A stretch of 44,612 nt of DNA from an uncultured Clostridia bacterium (lineage in GTDB: Bacteria > Bacillota > Clostridia > Christensenellales > UBA1242), in assembly GCA_944381245.1 (NCBI GenBank), contig CALWKK010000006.1, forward strand, positions 1 to 44,612. The letters are read 5' to 3'. A model generated the notes under the pieces. That model saw nothing but the letters and a program-made list of their open reading frames with translations. It was not told where the DNA came from and ran no database searches. Of this stretch, positions 25,052 through 32,446 are shown in pieces. The translations under genes and the position numbers were made by a program. How positions within the stretch are numbered: the stretch's first letter is position 1; each line of letters opens with the position of its first letter.

Positions 25052-25645
25052 ATGAAAATTTTAAATTCTGAATTTGTTACCAGTGTGAATGATTCGAATA
25101 AATTATTAAACTTTAATTTAGCAGAATTTGCATTTGTTGGGAGAAGTAATTGTGGCAAAAGTTCTTTAATTAACATGTTAACTAATAATAAAAGTTTGGC
25201 GAAAACTTCTTCAACACCTGGATACACAAAATTAATAAATTATTTTCATATAAACAAAAATAAAAAAAACGAATTTATTTTAGTTGATTTGCCTGGGTAT
25301 GGATATTCCAAAGCTGGGAAAACAATAAACAAAACTTGGGCTACATTAATTGAAAATTATTTAATTAATTCAAAAAATTTGAAGGGAATTTTTATACTGG
25401 TTGATATTAGACATGAACCGAACGAACTAGATTTAATAATGGTTGATTATTTACATAAAAATTTAATACCTTTTTATGTTATTGCAACAAAAAGTGATAA
25501 AATTGCAAAAAGTAAAATTAATAATAGAATTAAAACAATTTCAAAAGTATTAAAAATTGCTTTTGGAAATATATTAGTTTGCAATAAAGAAGGAGTAGGA
25601 AGGGATGAAGTTTTAAATATTATTGATAATGTGTTAAATTTTTAA
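25052..25645 (+). CDS. engB: Ribosome biogenesis GTPase YsxC/EngB
   Basis: Essential TRAFAC GTPase for 50S assembly (197 aa). G1 GRSNCGKSSLIN (31-42), G2 threonine in SSTPGYTK, G3 DLPGYGYS, G4 ATKSDK and G5-like VCNKEG. Length normal. No SD; the -10 ends 6 nt before the ATG. The 3' end overlaps the convergent dapB gene by 26 bp, so the transcripts are complementary at their ends. Confidence 0.95.
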   Translation: MKILNSEFVTSVNDSNKLLNFNLAEFAFVGRSNCGKSSLINMLTNNKSLAKTSSTPGYTKLINYFHINKNKKNEFILVDLPGYGYSKAGKTINKTWATLIENYLINSKNLKGIFILVDIRHEPNELDLIMVDYLHKNLIPFYVIATKSDKIAKSKINNRIKTISKVLKIAFGNILVCNKEGVGRDEVLNIIDNVLNF

Positions 25646-26405
25646 CTGATTTTTGTTTATTCTCATTAAAAATATCTGAAGGTTTATATAACCCAGGTGG
25701 TTGTTTAATTATAAATTTTGCACATTCAATAGCGCCATGTGCAAATATTTTGCGATCTAAAACTTCATGTTGAATAGTTATAATTTCTCCATTTGATGCA
25801 AAAGATACTTCGTGTTTGCCGATAATTCCTCCAATTCTTCTAGAACAAACGGAAATTTCATTTTTTTCTTTTGTTTTTTCTTGATTAAAAACAGGCCTTA
25901 AAGATGGGGCAACAGACAAAATTGAATTTAAAATTGCTAGTGCTGTTCCACTTGGAGCGTCTTTTTTGTTCGAATGATGTGTTTCTAAAATATCTATTTC
26001 ATAATTTAATTTGCTAAAATAGTCAGAGCCAGATTTAGCTAAATCAATTAAGTAATTTGCACCTAAAGATGTGTTTGGACATAAAATAATGGGAATTTTT
26101 TTTGAAGCATTATGTATAAGCATTAAATCTTCTGTTGTTTGCCCGGTTGTACCAATTACGATAGGAGTTTTATTTCTTAATGCAAAATTAATTAAGTCCT
26201 TTGTCGCATCATGACTAGAAAAATCAATAATAACATCTGCATCTTTATTTACACCATTCCACGTGTATGATAATAAAATATTGTCGATTGGTTCTTTAGC
26301 GTTTTTATCAATTCCAAATGCAATTTCATTTTTATCATTTTCTAATATGCATTCCTGAATCAATTTTCCCATTCTACCTAATATTCCAGATATAGCAATT
26401 TTCAT
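25620..26405 (-). CDS. dapB: 4-hydroxy-tetrahydrodipicolinate reductase DapB
   Basis: NAD(P)H-dependent step of the lysine/meso-DAP pathway, feeding MurE. 261 aa. Cofactor motif ISGILGRMGKLI (4-15), VIDFSSH, GTTG, and the catalytic signature ETHHSNKKDAPSGTAL (about 146-161). SD GAGG precedes ATG 26405. No other dap genes nearby. Overlaps engB tail to tail. Confidence 0.95.
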   Translation of the reverse strand: MKIAISGILGRMGKLIQECILENDKNEIAFGIDKNAKEPIDNILLSYTWNGVNKDADVIIDFSSHDATKDLINFALRNKTPIVIGTTGQTTEDLMLIHNASKKIPIILCPNTSLGANYLIDLAKSGSDYFSKLNYEIDILETHHSNKKDAPSGTALAILNSILSVAPSLRPVFNQEKTKEKNEISVCSRRIGGIIGKHEVSFASNGEIITIQHEVLDRKIFAHGAIECAKFIIKQPPGLYKPSDIFNENKQKSVKNLTHYQ

Positions 26406-26504
26406 AAAAACCTCTTTTTTTTAATTTTATATGTTTTATATATCAAAAATTGACACAAAATTAATCAAATTAATAGTAATATTAATTTAAATATAAGTAA
26501 TATA

Positions 26505-26533
26505 TTGCAATAAATATTTAATTATGTTAAAAT
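26505..26533 (+). promoter_or_regulatory. Promoter of the membrane-anchored beta-rich protein
   Basis: TTGCAA (26505-26510), 17 bp, extended -10 TGt-TAAAAT (26528-26533), then a short leader with AGGAGA. Confidence 0.65.
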
Positions 26534-26549
26534 CTTATTAGGAGATAGT

Positions 26550-27656
26550 ATGAAAAAGATTCAAAAGGGCTTTTTGTTTTATTTGTTAGTTCTTTTAGGG
26601 ATTTTAATAACAGCTTTTTTAATATGTGTTTTTATATTAATATTTAATCCAGGAACAGATATTTTTGGAGTAAAATATTTTAATGTGCAAACATCAAAAT
26701 TATATGATGAAATGGAAGTTTATTCATATAATGCAGAAAACGAAACATATAATTTGGATAATGAAGCTTTAATAAAATCAAGGCAGATAGATAATATAAT
26801 TATAAATAGTAATTCTTATTCAGTTAAAGTTTTGGTTGCAAACGCAACACATGGACCTAACTATACAGAATTTCATGTTACTATAAATAGTGATAAAAAT
26901 GGTTTTACAACAGAGAATGTATTTGACCCAATTGTTGAAATAAAATATTTAACTAACACAAGAACATTATATATATTTGCAACAATTCCAGATGGATTTT
27001 GGAACACTGGAAATAATTCATCAATAACAGTGCAAATACCAGAAACTTATAATACATCAAACACAAATTTAAAAATACTATCAACATATGGCAATGTAAT
27101 ACTAGGAGATGAAGCAAACCGTGATAATTTAGCACCAAGCATACTTACATTAAAAACTATTGATATAACAACCAAAGGGAATTTAACTGTTACAAAATAT
27201 ACAAAAATAGGACAAGAAAATTTAATTAATAATACAAATTTAAAATCTAAAATAAACATTGAAGGGAATATAAATTTCCAATCAACATTATCAGCAAATG
27301 AAGTAATAATAAATGCAAAAAATTCTAATGCAACATTTCAAGGCATAACAGCAAAAAATATAAAAATGAATTGTAACACAGTGTTTGGAAGTTTTGGTAA
27401 TATAAAAGGTGAATTAAGAATAGAAAGTATATATGGTAGTCAAAATTTCGGCGATATAGAAGGATCAGTAACAATCTTAAAAGATTCCAAGAATTGTAAT
27501 TATGAATTCAACAGTATAAGTAAAGGAATTGTGGCAGGATGGAAAAAAATTGATAATTTCCCAGAAATAAAAATAGAAAATTGTAATATAACAATAAAAG
27601 AAAAGATGTCAGGATATAAAGATATACATTCAACAGGAGAAATAAAAGTCATTTAA
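26550..27656 (+). CDS. Membrane-anchored beta-solenoid-like protein (DUF4097-like)
   Basis: A 368-aa protein with a basic start and one hydrophobic helix (residues about 9-33, FYLLVLLGILITAFLICVFI) that could be an uncleaved anchor. The rest is rich in short beta-strand-like steps with many Asn, Ile and Thr (INIEGNINFQSTLSANEVII, IKMNCNTVFGSFGNIKG), the pattern of right-handed beta-helix or adhesin domains found in DUF4097 proteins. It is probably exposed outside the membrane. SD AGGAGA; ends in a terminator. The family name is tentative and no function can be given. Confidence 0.6.
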   Translation: MKKIQKGFLFYLLVLLGILITAFLICVFILIFNPGTDIFGVKYFNVQTSKLYDEMEVYSYNAENETYNLDNEALIKSRQIDNIIINSNSYSVKVLVANATHGPNYTEFHVTINSDKNGFTTENVFDPIVEIKYLTNTRTLYIFATIPDGFWNTGNNSSITVQIPETYNTSNTNLKILSTYGNVILGDEANRDNLAPSILTLKTIDITTKGNLTVTKYTKIGQENLINNTNLKSKINIEGNINFQSTLSANEVIINAKNSNATFQGITAKNIKMNCNTVFGSFGNIKGELRIESIYGSQNFGDIEGSVTILKDSKNCNYEFNSISKGIVAGWKKIDNFPEIKIENCNITIKEKMSGYKDIHSTGEIKVI

Positions 27657-27669
27657 TATGACTTTTTTT
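27644..27669 (+). terminator. Terminator after the beta-solenoid-like gene
   Basis: AAAAGTCAT / ATGACTTTT with a 5-nt loop and a run of T's. The stem includes the last codons of the gene. Confidence 0.75.
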
Positions 27670-27678
27670 AAATAAAAG

Positions 27679-27707
27679 TTGCAATTAATAAAATAAAATA
27701 GTAGAAT
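27679..27707 (+). promoter_or_regulatory. tRNA-Arg promoter
   Basis: TTGCAA (27679-27684), 17 bp, TAGAAT (27702-27707); initiation would be about 3 nt before the mature 5' end. Confidence 0.55.
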
Positions 27708-27716
27708 TAGATGTCA

Positions 27717-27791
27717 GTTCCCATAGTAAAGAGGATATTACAAGCCCCTCCTAAGGGCTAGTCACAGGTTCGAGTCCTGTTGGGAACACCA
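27717..27791 (+). tRNA. tRNA-Arg (anticodon CCT)
   Basis: 75 nt with encoded CCA. Acceptor GTTCCCA (27717-27723) pairs with TGGGAAC (27781-27787). D arm GTAA...TTAC. Anticodon stem AGCCC/GGGCT encloses loop CTCCTAA, giving anticodon CCT for AGG codons. T arm ACAGG-TTCGAGT-CCTGT. Discriminator A then CCA. No terminator is seen before the flavoprotein gene 43 bp downstream, so the primary transcript may be shared. Confidence 0.93.
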
Positions 27792-27833
27792 GTTTAGTTT
27801 TGTTTATTTAATAAAAGTTTTTTTGGGTGGAGT

Positions 27834-29294
27834 ATGAAAGAATATGATTTGATTATTATTGGAATGGGACCTAGTGGTGTTTTTGCTGCTTTTGAATTGG
27901 CAAAAAATAATAAAGCTTCAAATATCTTATTAATTGAACAAGGTAAAAGAATTGAAAATAGGTATTGCCCACTTGAAAAAACTGGAAAATGTTTACACTG
28001 CAAGCCTTTTTGTAATATTACGAGTGGATTTTCTGGAGCTGGCGCTTTTTCAGATGGTAAACTAAATTCTTATCATTTATCGCTTCATAATCAGGGGGAT
28101 GATTTGTATTTAGGTGGTAATGGTGGTAGTTATATAAAAAAATATATGAAACAATCTGATATAATTGATTTATTAATTTACACAGATAATGTTTATTTAC
28201 AATTTGGTGCTGATGAAAAATTACACGGAATAGAAAATCGTGAAGAAATATTAAAACTTCAAAGCCAAGCGAAAAAAAATAACTTAACTTTAATTGATTT
28301 TCCTATCAGACACTTAGGAACCGAAAAATCCCATATTTTATATTCTAAAATTCAAAGATATCTAGAAGATCACAATGTTGAAATGTTATTTAATACTCAA
28401 GTTGAAGAATTAATAATTAATGATGGTGTTATATCAGGAGTAAAAACTAAGAATGTTAATGATAATTCTTATAATACAATCAAGGCTAAAAATGTTGTTT
28501 TGGCTGTAGGAAGAAAGGGAGCTGGCTGGTTAAGTGATCAATGCCAAAAATATTCAATAAAAACTGAAGTAGGTGCTGTTGATATTGGTATTAGATATGA
28601 ATTGCCTGATTCTGTTATGCAAAGAATAAACGAATGTTTGTACGAAGGAAAATTTATAGGTAGGCCTAAACCTTTTTGTGATAAAGTTAGAACTTTTTGT
28701 CAAAATCCAAGTGGTTTTGTTTCTGCTGAAGTTTACGACAATAACTTGACTTTGGTAAATGGGCATTCATATAAAAATAAAAAAAGTTCAAACACTAATT
28801 TATCGATTTTAGTTTCGCATAATTTCAATTATCCTTTTAATAAGCCTATTGAATATGGAGAAAATATAGCAGAAAATGTTAATAGATTAGCTGCTGGAGG
28901 AGTTTTAGTTCAAAGATTTGGTGATATATTGAATGGGAAAAGGACATGGCAAAAAGATCTTGACAATAACACAGTTACCCCTACTCTAAAAGATGCAGTT
29001 GCTGGAGATATAACTTATGCAATTGGGTATAGGACAATGACAGATATTATAAATTTTATAAAAATGGTTGATAAAGTTGTTCCAGGTTTTGCAAACGAGG
29101 ACAATCTTCTTTATGCTCCGGAAATTAAATTTTATTCAAATACAGTTGTTGTTGATAAAAATTTTGAAACTAATATAAAAAATTTGTATTGCATAGGAGA
29201 TGGAGGAGGGTTAACAACTGGATTAATGATGGCTAGTGCTAGTGGCGTTGAAATTGCAAGAATTTATATGAAAAAATTAAATAATCATAATTAA
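27834..29294 (+). CDS. FAD-dependent dehydrogenase of the COG2509 type
   Basis: A 486-aa flavoprotein. N-terminal dinucleotide fold IIIGMGPSGVFAAFELA (8-24), a four-cysteine stretch CPLEKTGKCLHCKPFC at about 45-60, then SGFSGAGAFSDGKLN. The C-terminal FAD motif is CIGDGGGLTTGLMMASASG. This matches the uncharacterised FAD-utilising dehydrogenases (COG2509) common in Bacillota. The clustered cysteines could bind a metal or Fe-S centre; that is inference. SD GGTGGAG. The gene follows a tRNA by 43 bp and precedes dnaX by 39 bp. Confidence 0.85.
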   Translation: MKEYDLIIIGMGPSGVFAAFELAKNNKASNILLIEQGKRIENRYCPLEKTGKCLHCKPFCNITSGFSGAGAFSDGKLNSYHLSLHNQGDDLYLGGNGGSYIKKYMKQSDIIDLLIYTDNVYLQFGADEKLHGIENREEILKLQSQAKKNNLTLIDFPIRHLGTEKSHILYSKIQRYLEDHNVEMLFNTQVEELIINDGVISGVKTKNVNDNSYNTIKAKNVVLAVGRKGAGWLSDQCQKYSIKTEVGAVDIGIRYELPDSVMQRINECLYEGKFIGRPKPFCDKVRTFCQNPSGFVSAEVYDNNLTLVNGHSYKNKKSSNTNLSILVSHNFNYPFNKPIEYGENIAENVNRLAAGGVLVQRFGDILNGKRTWQKDLDNNTVTPTLKDAVAGDITYAIGYRTMTDIINFIKMVDKVVPGFANEDNLLYAPEIKFYSNTVVVDKNFETNIKNLYCIGDGGGLTTGLMMASASGVEIARIYMKKLNNHN

Positions 29295-29299
29295 ATATT

Positions 29300-29327
29300 T
29301 TGATTATTTATTTTTTATAGTTATAAT
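29300..29327 (+). promoter_or_regulatory. dnaX promoter, leaderless start
   Basis: TTGATT (29300-29305), 16 bp, perfect TATAAT (29322-29327), then AAATTC and ATG at 29334. No SD. Confidence 0.6.
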
Positions 29328-29333
29328 AAATTC

Positions 29334-30437
29334 ATGTATCAAGCGCTTTATAGAAAATATAGGCCAAAAACATTTAAAGATGTTATAGGACAAGATTATA
29401 TTGTTAAAATTCTTTCTAATCAAGTTAAGAAAGGTGAAATTGCTCATGCTTATTTATTTTCTGGAAGTAGAGGCACAGGGAAAACAAGTGTTGCAAGGAT
29501 ATTTGCAAAAGCAATAAATTGTGAAGACAATTGTGATGGTTCACCTTGTTACAAATGTAACACTTGCATAAATTTAGAACAAAATAATAATTTGGACATA
29601 TTAGAAATTGATGCTGCTTCAAATAATAGAGTTGATGAAATACGAGAGATTAGAGAAAAAGTTAAATTTTTACCCACAAATGGAAAATATAAAGTTTATA
29701 TAGTTGATGAAGTTCATATGTTAACAGATAGTGCATTTAATGCTCTTTTAAAAACTTTAGAAGAACCACCAGCTCATGTTGTGTTTATATTAGGAACAAC
29801 AGAGCCACACAAAATTCCGCAAACAATTCTTTCTAGATGTATTAAATTTGATTTTAATCTTATTTCTCAATTTGAATTGAAAAAACATTTAATTAACATT
29901 TTAAATGCTGAAAACATAAATTTTGAAGATTCTGCTTTGGATTTAATAGTTTCAAGTGCGCAAGGAAGCGTGAGAGATATGTTGTCTATAACAGATGCAG
30001 TAATTTCTCTTGGAGAAAATATTGTAAAATATGATGATGCTTTAAGAATTTTAGGAGCAACCGACAATGAACAATTATTTAAAATAGCGGATGCAATAAA
30101 TTCAAAAAATATTGAAGATGCTTTTAAAATAGTTGATGAATTAATAAATCGAGGCATAAACATAACCGTTTTAGCAAAGGATTTGACAGTTCATTTTAGA
30201 AACCTTTTAATAGCCAAAATAACAAATTCAAATGAAAATATTTTAAAATTACCTGTAGATAATATTAAAAAATTAAAAGATCAATCATTAAAATTTAGTG
30301 ATGAAGATTTAATGTTATTAATGAAAAATTTTAGCGAAATAGAATCAGAATTAAAATATGCTTTAAGTCCCAGAACATTAATAGAAGTTGCAATTGTAAA
30401 AGCTATTATGAAAGAGGATATTGAAAAAAAAAACTAA
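29334..30437 (+). CDS. dnaX: DNA polymerase III clamp-loader subunit gamma/tau
   Basis: ATPase motor of the sliding-clamp loader. MYQALYRKYRPKTFKDVIGQ start, Walker A GSRGTGKTS (about 43-51), zinc module CEDNCDGSPCYKCNTC, Walker B with DEVHML, sensor LGTTEPHKIPQTILSRC, and domain III. In zero frame it stops after 367 aa (EKKN), giving a gamma-like protein lacking the tau region. The stop falls directly after a run of ten A (30424-30433). The -1 frame resumes there and runs open to 30778, giving about 481 aa in total, a normal tau length. No SD at the start. Confidence 0.93.
   Translation: MYQALYRKYRPKTFKDVIGQDYIVKILSNQVKKGEIAHAYLFSGSRGTGKTSVARIFAKAINCEDNCDGSPCYKCNTCINLEQNNNLDILEIDAASNNRVDEIREIREKVKFLPTNGKYKVYIVDEVHMLTDSAFNALLKTLEEPPAHVVFILGTTEPHKIPQTILSRCIKFDFNLISQFELKKHLINILNAENINFEDSALDLIVSSAQGSVRDMLSITDAVISLGENIVKYDDALRILGATDNEQLFKIADAINSKNIEDAFKIVDELINRGINITVLAKDLTVHFRNLLIAKITNSNENILKLPVDNIKKLKDQSLKFSDEDLMLLMKNFSEIESELKYALSPRTLIEVAIVKAIMKEDIEKKN
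30413..30433 (+). other. Probable programmed frameshift/slippage site in dnaX
   Basis: A10 run at 30424-30433, preceded by AGAGGA (30413-30418), an SD-like element at the distance seen for the stimulator of the E. coli dnaX -1 site. The -1 frame has a TGA (30422-30424) right before the A-run, so the tail can only be reached by a shift within it. The A-run would also allow transcriptional slippage, as known for Thermus dnaX. A one-base assembly error is the main alternative. Confidence 0.6.
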
Positions 30438-30778
30438 AAATTGATAAGAAAACAGTTCAAAATCCTAAACAAATTTGGGGAAAACTTTTAACAAGACTGA
30501 GAGAAAGTGGAGAACCGGCATTGTTTGTTTCGTGTGGAGAAATTAATGAATTTACTTTGAATGACACAATTTTGACAGTTAGCACCGATAAAGATTATAT
30601 TTACAATCTTATATCAAATGAAGAAAACATCGCTGTTATCAAAAGAGCTTTTAAATATTTGGGTTTTGATTTTGATTTTAAAATAATAAAAACTTATCCA
30701 AAAGATATAGATATAACAAACGATATTAATTTTTTGATAAATAAATTTGGAAAAGATAATATTATTATCGATGAATAA
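30434..30778 (+). CDS. dnaX: dnaX tau-specific C-terminal region (-1 frame)
   Basis: About 114 codons in the -1 frame after the A10 run: LKIDKKTVQNPKQIWGKLLT, then RLRESGEPALFVSCGEINEF, ending at 30778 with KFGKDNIIIDE. The IW-x-x-LL-x-x-LRE pattern and following beta/alpha fold match the C-terminal domain of DnaX proteins of Bacillota. No independent SD; an isolated start such as the TTG at 30521 would cut the domain, so translation as the tau extension is more likely than as a separate protein. Confidence 0.65.
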   Translation, partial: LKIDKKTVQNPKQIWGKLLTRLRESGEPALFVSCGEINEFTLNDTILTVSTDKDYIYNLISNEENIAVIKRAFKYLGFDFDFKIIKTYPKDIDITNDINFLINKFGKDNIIIDE

Positions 30779-30785
30779 ATTTTAC

Positions 30786-30814
30786 TTGAAAATATGTTTA
30801 TTTTATGATATAAA
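30786..30814 (+). promoter_or_regulatory. Promoter of the lipoprotein gene
   Basis: TTGAAA (30786-30791), 17 bp, extended -10 TGa-TATAAA (30809-30814). Confidence 0.65.
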
Positions 30815-30837
30815 TTAGTTAATCCTTAGGAGGTTTT

Positions 30838-31440
30838 ATGAAAAAAAGTTTAATAAAAATTAACACAAAAATAATAGCTGTTATATTGTTATTGTTAATA
30901 CTTATTCCTTTTTCAATTATGTTAGCTGGTTGTGGGGAAAAAGCAGATGAAGTGTATAGCAATAATGATTATAAAGCATTTTATAAAAGTGGGACAACTC
31001 CGAATCCGGAAGAATGGATATTGGAGCAAAATGTAGAAGGTGGCGTTATTTATAGTTATAAAGAAGAAAACTCACAAACCGTATCAAATAGTTTAATTAT
31101 TAGAGAAAATAAAACTGCAACATTTATATCAAAGACAATATCAAAAACAATATCAGAAAATAAAGAAACAATAACTTCGACAATTGAGACAAAAATTGAA
31201 TACAATTGGGAAAAATATAAAAATGGTTATATTTTGGGCAAGCGAATTGATGAAGATACAGTTTATTATTATTATGCAGAAATTGTTGATAAAGAATTAA
31301 ATTTTTATTTTAATGAAGAGGTTGAGAAAGAAGTAAATTTTTATACTAGTTTAGAAAGTGCAAAAAATGCGATAGATGAATATGTTGAATCTAAAAAGTC
31401 TTATTTAGTTTATTTTGGATTCAATATGAAAATAGAATAA
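30838..31440 (+). CDS. Hypothetical lipoprotein
   Basis: A 200-aa exported lipoprotein. Basic N-terminus, hydrophobic core (12-28) and lipobox MLAGC with Cys32 as the lipidated residue. The mature part is acidic and contains repeats of K-T-I-S (ISKTISKTISENKETI) and a strand-rich central region. No family recognised. SD TTAGGAGG, own promoter and terminator, so it is an independent unit placed between dnaX and ybaB-recR, which are usually contiguous. Confidence 0.8.
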   Translation: MKKSLIKINTKIIAVILLLLILIPFSIMLAGCGEKADEVYSNNDYKAFYKSGTTPNPEEWILEQNVEGGVIYSYKEENSQTVSNSLIIRENKTATFISKTISKTISENKETITSTIETKIEYNWEKYKNGYILGKRIDEDTVYYYYAEIVDKELNFYFNEEVEKEVNFYTSLESAKNAIDEYVESKKSYLVYFGFNMKIE

Positions 31441-31460
31441 AACCTTGAAAAAGGTTTTTA
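31439..31460 (+). terminator. Terminator after the lipoprotein gene
   Basis: AAAACCTT, loop GAAA, AAGGTTTT then T. The stem starts in the stop codon. Confidence 0.75.
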
Positions 31461-31522
31461 TTCTATTAAAATGATAAAAAAGTATTAAATAGGGAATTAT
31501 AAAATATTTATTGGGAGGAATT

Positions 31523-31843
31523 ATGTCAGGATTTAAAGGTAATTTTGGTGGATTTAATATGCAACAATTAATGAAGCAAGCGCAGAAAATGCAAGAGCAA
31601 ATGGAAAATGCAAAAAAGGAATTACAAGAAAGTGAATTTGAAGCACAATCAGGTGGGGGAATGGTTAAAGTTGTTATGACTGGAGACAAAAAATTAAAAT
31701 CTATAAATTTAAAGCCAGAAATAGTTGATCCAGAAGATATAGAAATGTTGCAGGATTTGATTATTGCAGCAATAAATGATGCTGTTGCTCAAATTGAAAA
31801 AGTTGAGAATGATAAAAATCCAGGATTGCCAGGATTAATGTAA
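31523..31843 (+). CDS. YbaB/EbfC family nucleoid-associated protein
   Basis: A 106-aa DNA-binding protein that forms dimers. Opens with Gly/Phe-rich MSGFKGNFGGFNMQQLMKQA, followed by the helix QKMQEQMENAKKELQE and the core GGGMVKVVMTGDKKLKSINL. Start at 31523 with GGGAGG; the TTG at 31511 lies upstream of the SD. recR starts 1 bp after its stop, the classical ybaB-recR pair. Confidence 0.93.
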   Translation: MSGFKGNFGGFNMQQLMKQAQKMQEQMENAKKELQESEFEAQSGGGMVKVVMTGDKKLKSINLKPEIVDPEDIEMLQDLIIAAINDAVAQIEKVENDKNPGLPGLM

Positions 31844-31844
31844 T

Positions 31845-32438
31845 ATGAATAATATTGAAGCATTAGATAAATTGGTTGGTGTGTTTAGAAGTTTGCCTGG
31901 AGTTGGAATAAAAACAGCACAGCGTTATGCATATAAAATAATTAATTCGGATAATCAATATGCCGAAGATTTTGCTGAGTCTATTTTAAATGCAAAAAAA
32001 CAGGTTAAATATTGCAAAGAGTGTGGAAATTTTACCGATAAAGAAATTTGTGACATATGTTTGAAAAGAAAACCTAAAATTATTTGTGTTGTTAAAGAGC
32101 CAAAAGATGTTTTTGCTATGGAAAAAGTAAAAGATTTTGATGGAGTTTATCATGTTTTACATGGTACAATAAATCCACTTGAAAATATAGGGCCAAATGA
32201 TATAAAGATTAAAGAATTGCTTGCTCGAATTCAAAAGAATAAAACTGAAGAGGTTATAATGGCGACAAATCCAGATGTTGAGGGTGAAGCAACTGCAATG
32301 TATATAGCAAAGTTATTAAAACCTTTTGGTGTTAAAGTTACGAGAATAGCACAAGGTGTTTCAATTGGAAGTGAATTAGAATATGCTGATGAAATAACTT
32401 TATCCAAAGCTTTGGAAGCAAGAACAGAAATAGATTAG
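31845..32438 (+). CDS. recR: Recombination mediator RecR
   Basis: Ring-forming DNA repair protein (197 aa) acting with RecO. HhH motif LPGVGIKTAQRYAYKII (18-34), C4 zinc finger CKECGNFTDKEICDIC (55-70), and a TOPRIM domain (CVVKEPKDVFAMEK ... ATNPDVEGEATAMYIAKLL) with the C-terminal RIAQGVSIGSELEYADEITL. Length normal. Adjacent to ybaB and 8 bp before argS, so translated from a polycistronic message. Confidence 0.97.
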   Translation: MNNIEALDKLVGVFRSLPGVGIKTAQRYAYKIINSDNQYAEDFAESILNAKKQVKYCKECGNFTDKEICDICLKRKPKIICVVKEPKDVFAMEKVKDFDGVYHVLHGTINPLENIGPNDIKIKELLARIQKNKTEEVIMATNPDVEGEATAMYIAKLLKPFGVKVTRIAQGVSIGSELEYADEITLSKALEARTEID

Positions 32439-32446
32439 GAGCATAA

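Noticed and set aside
27717..27791. tRNA-Arg as an integration attachment site
   Set aside because: No duplicated tRNA 3' end or integrase gene is present in the window.
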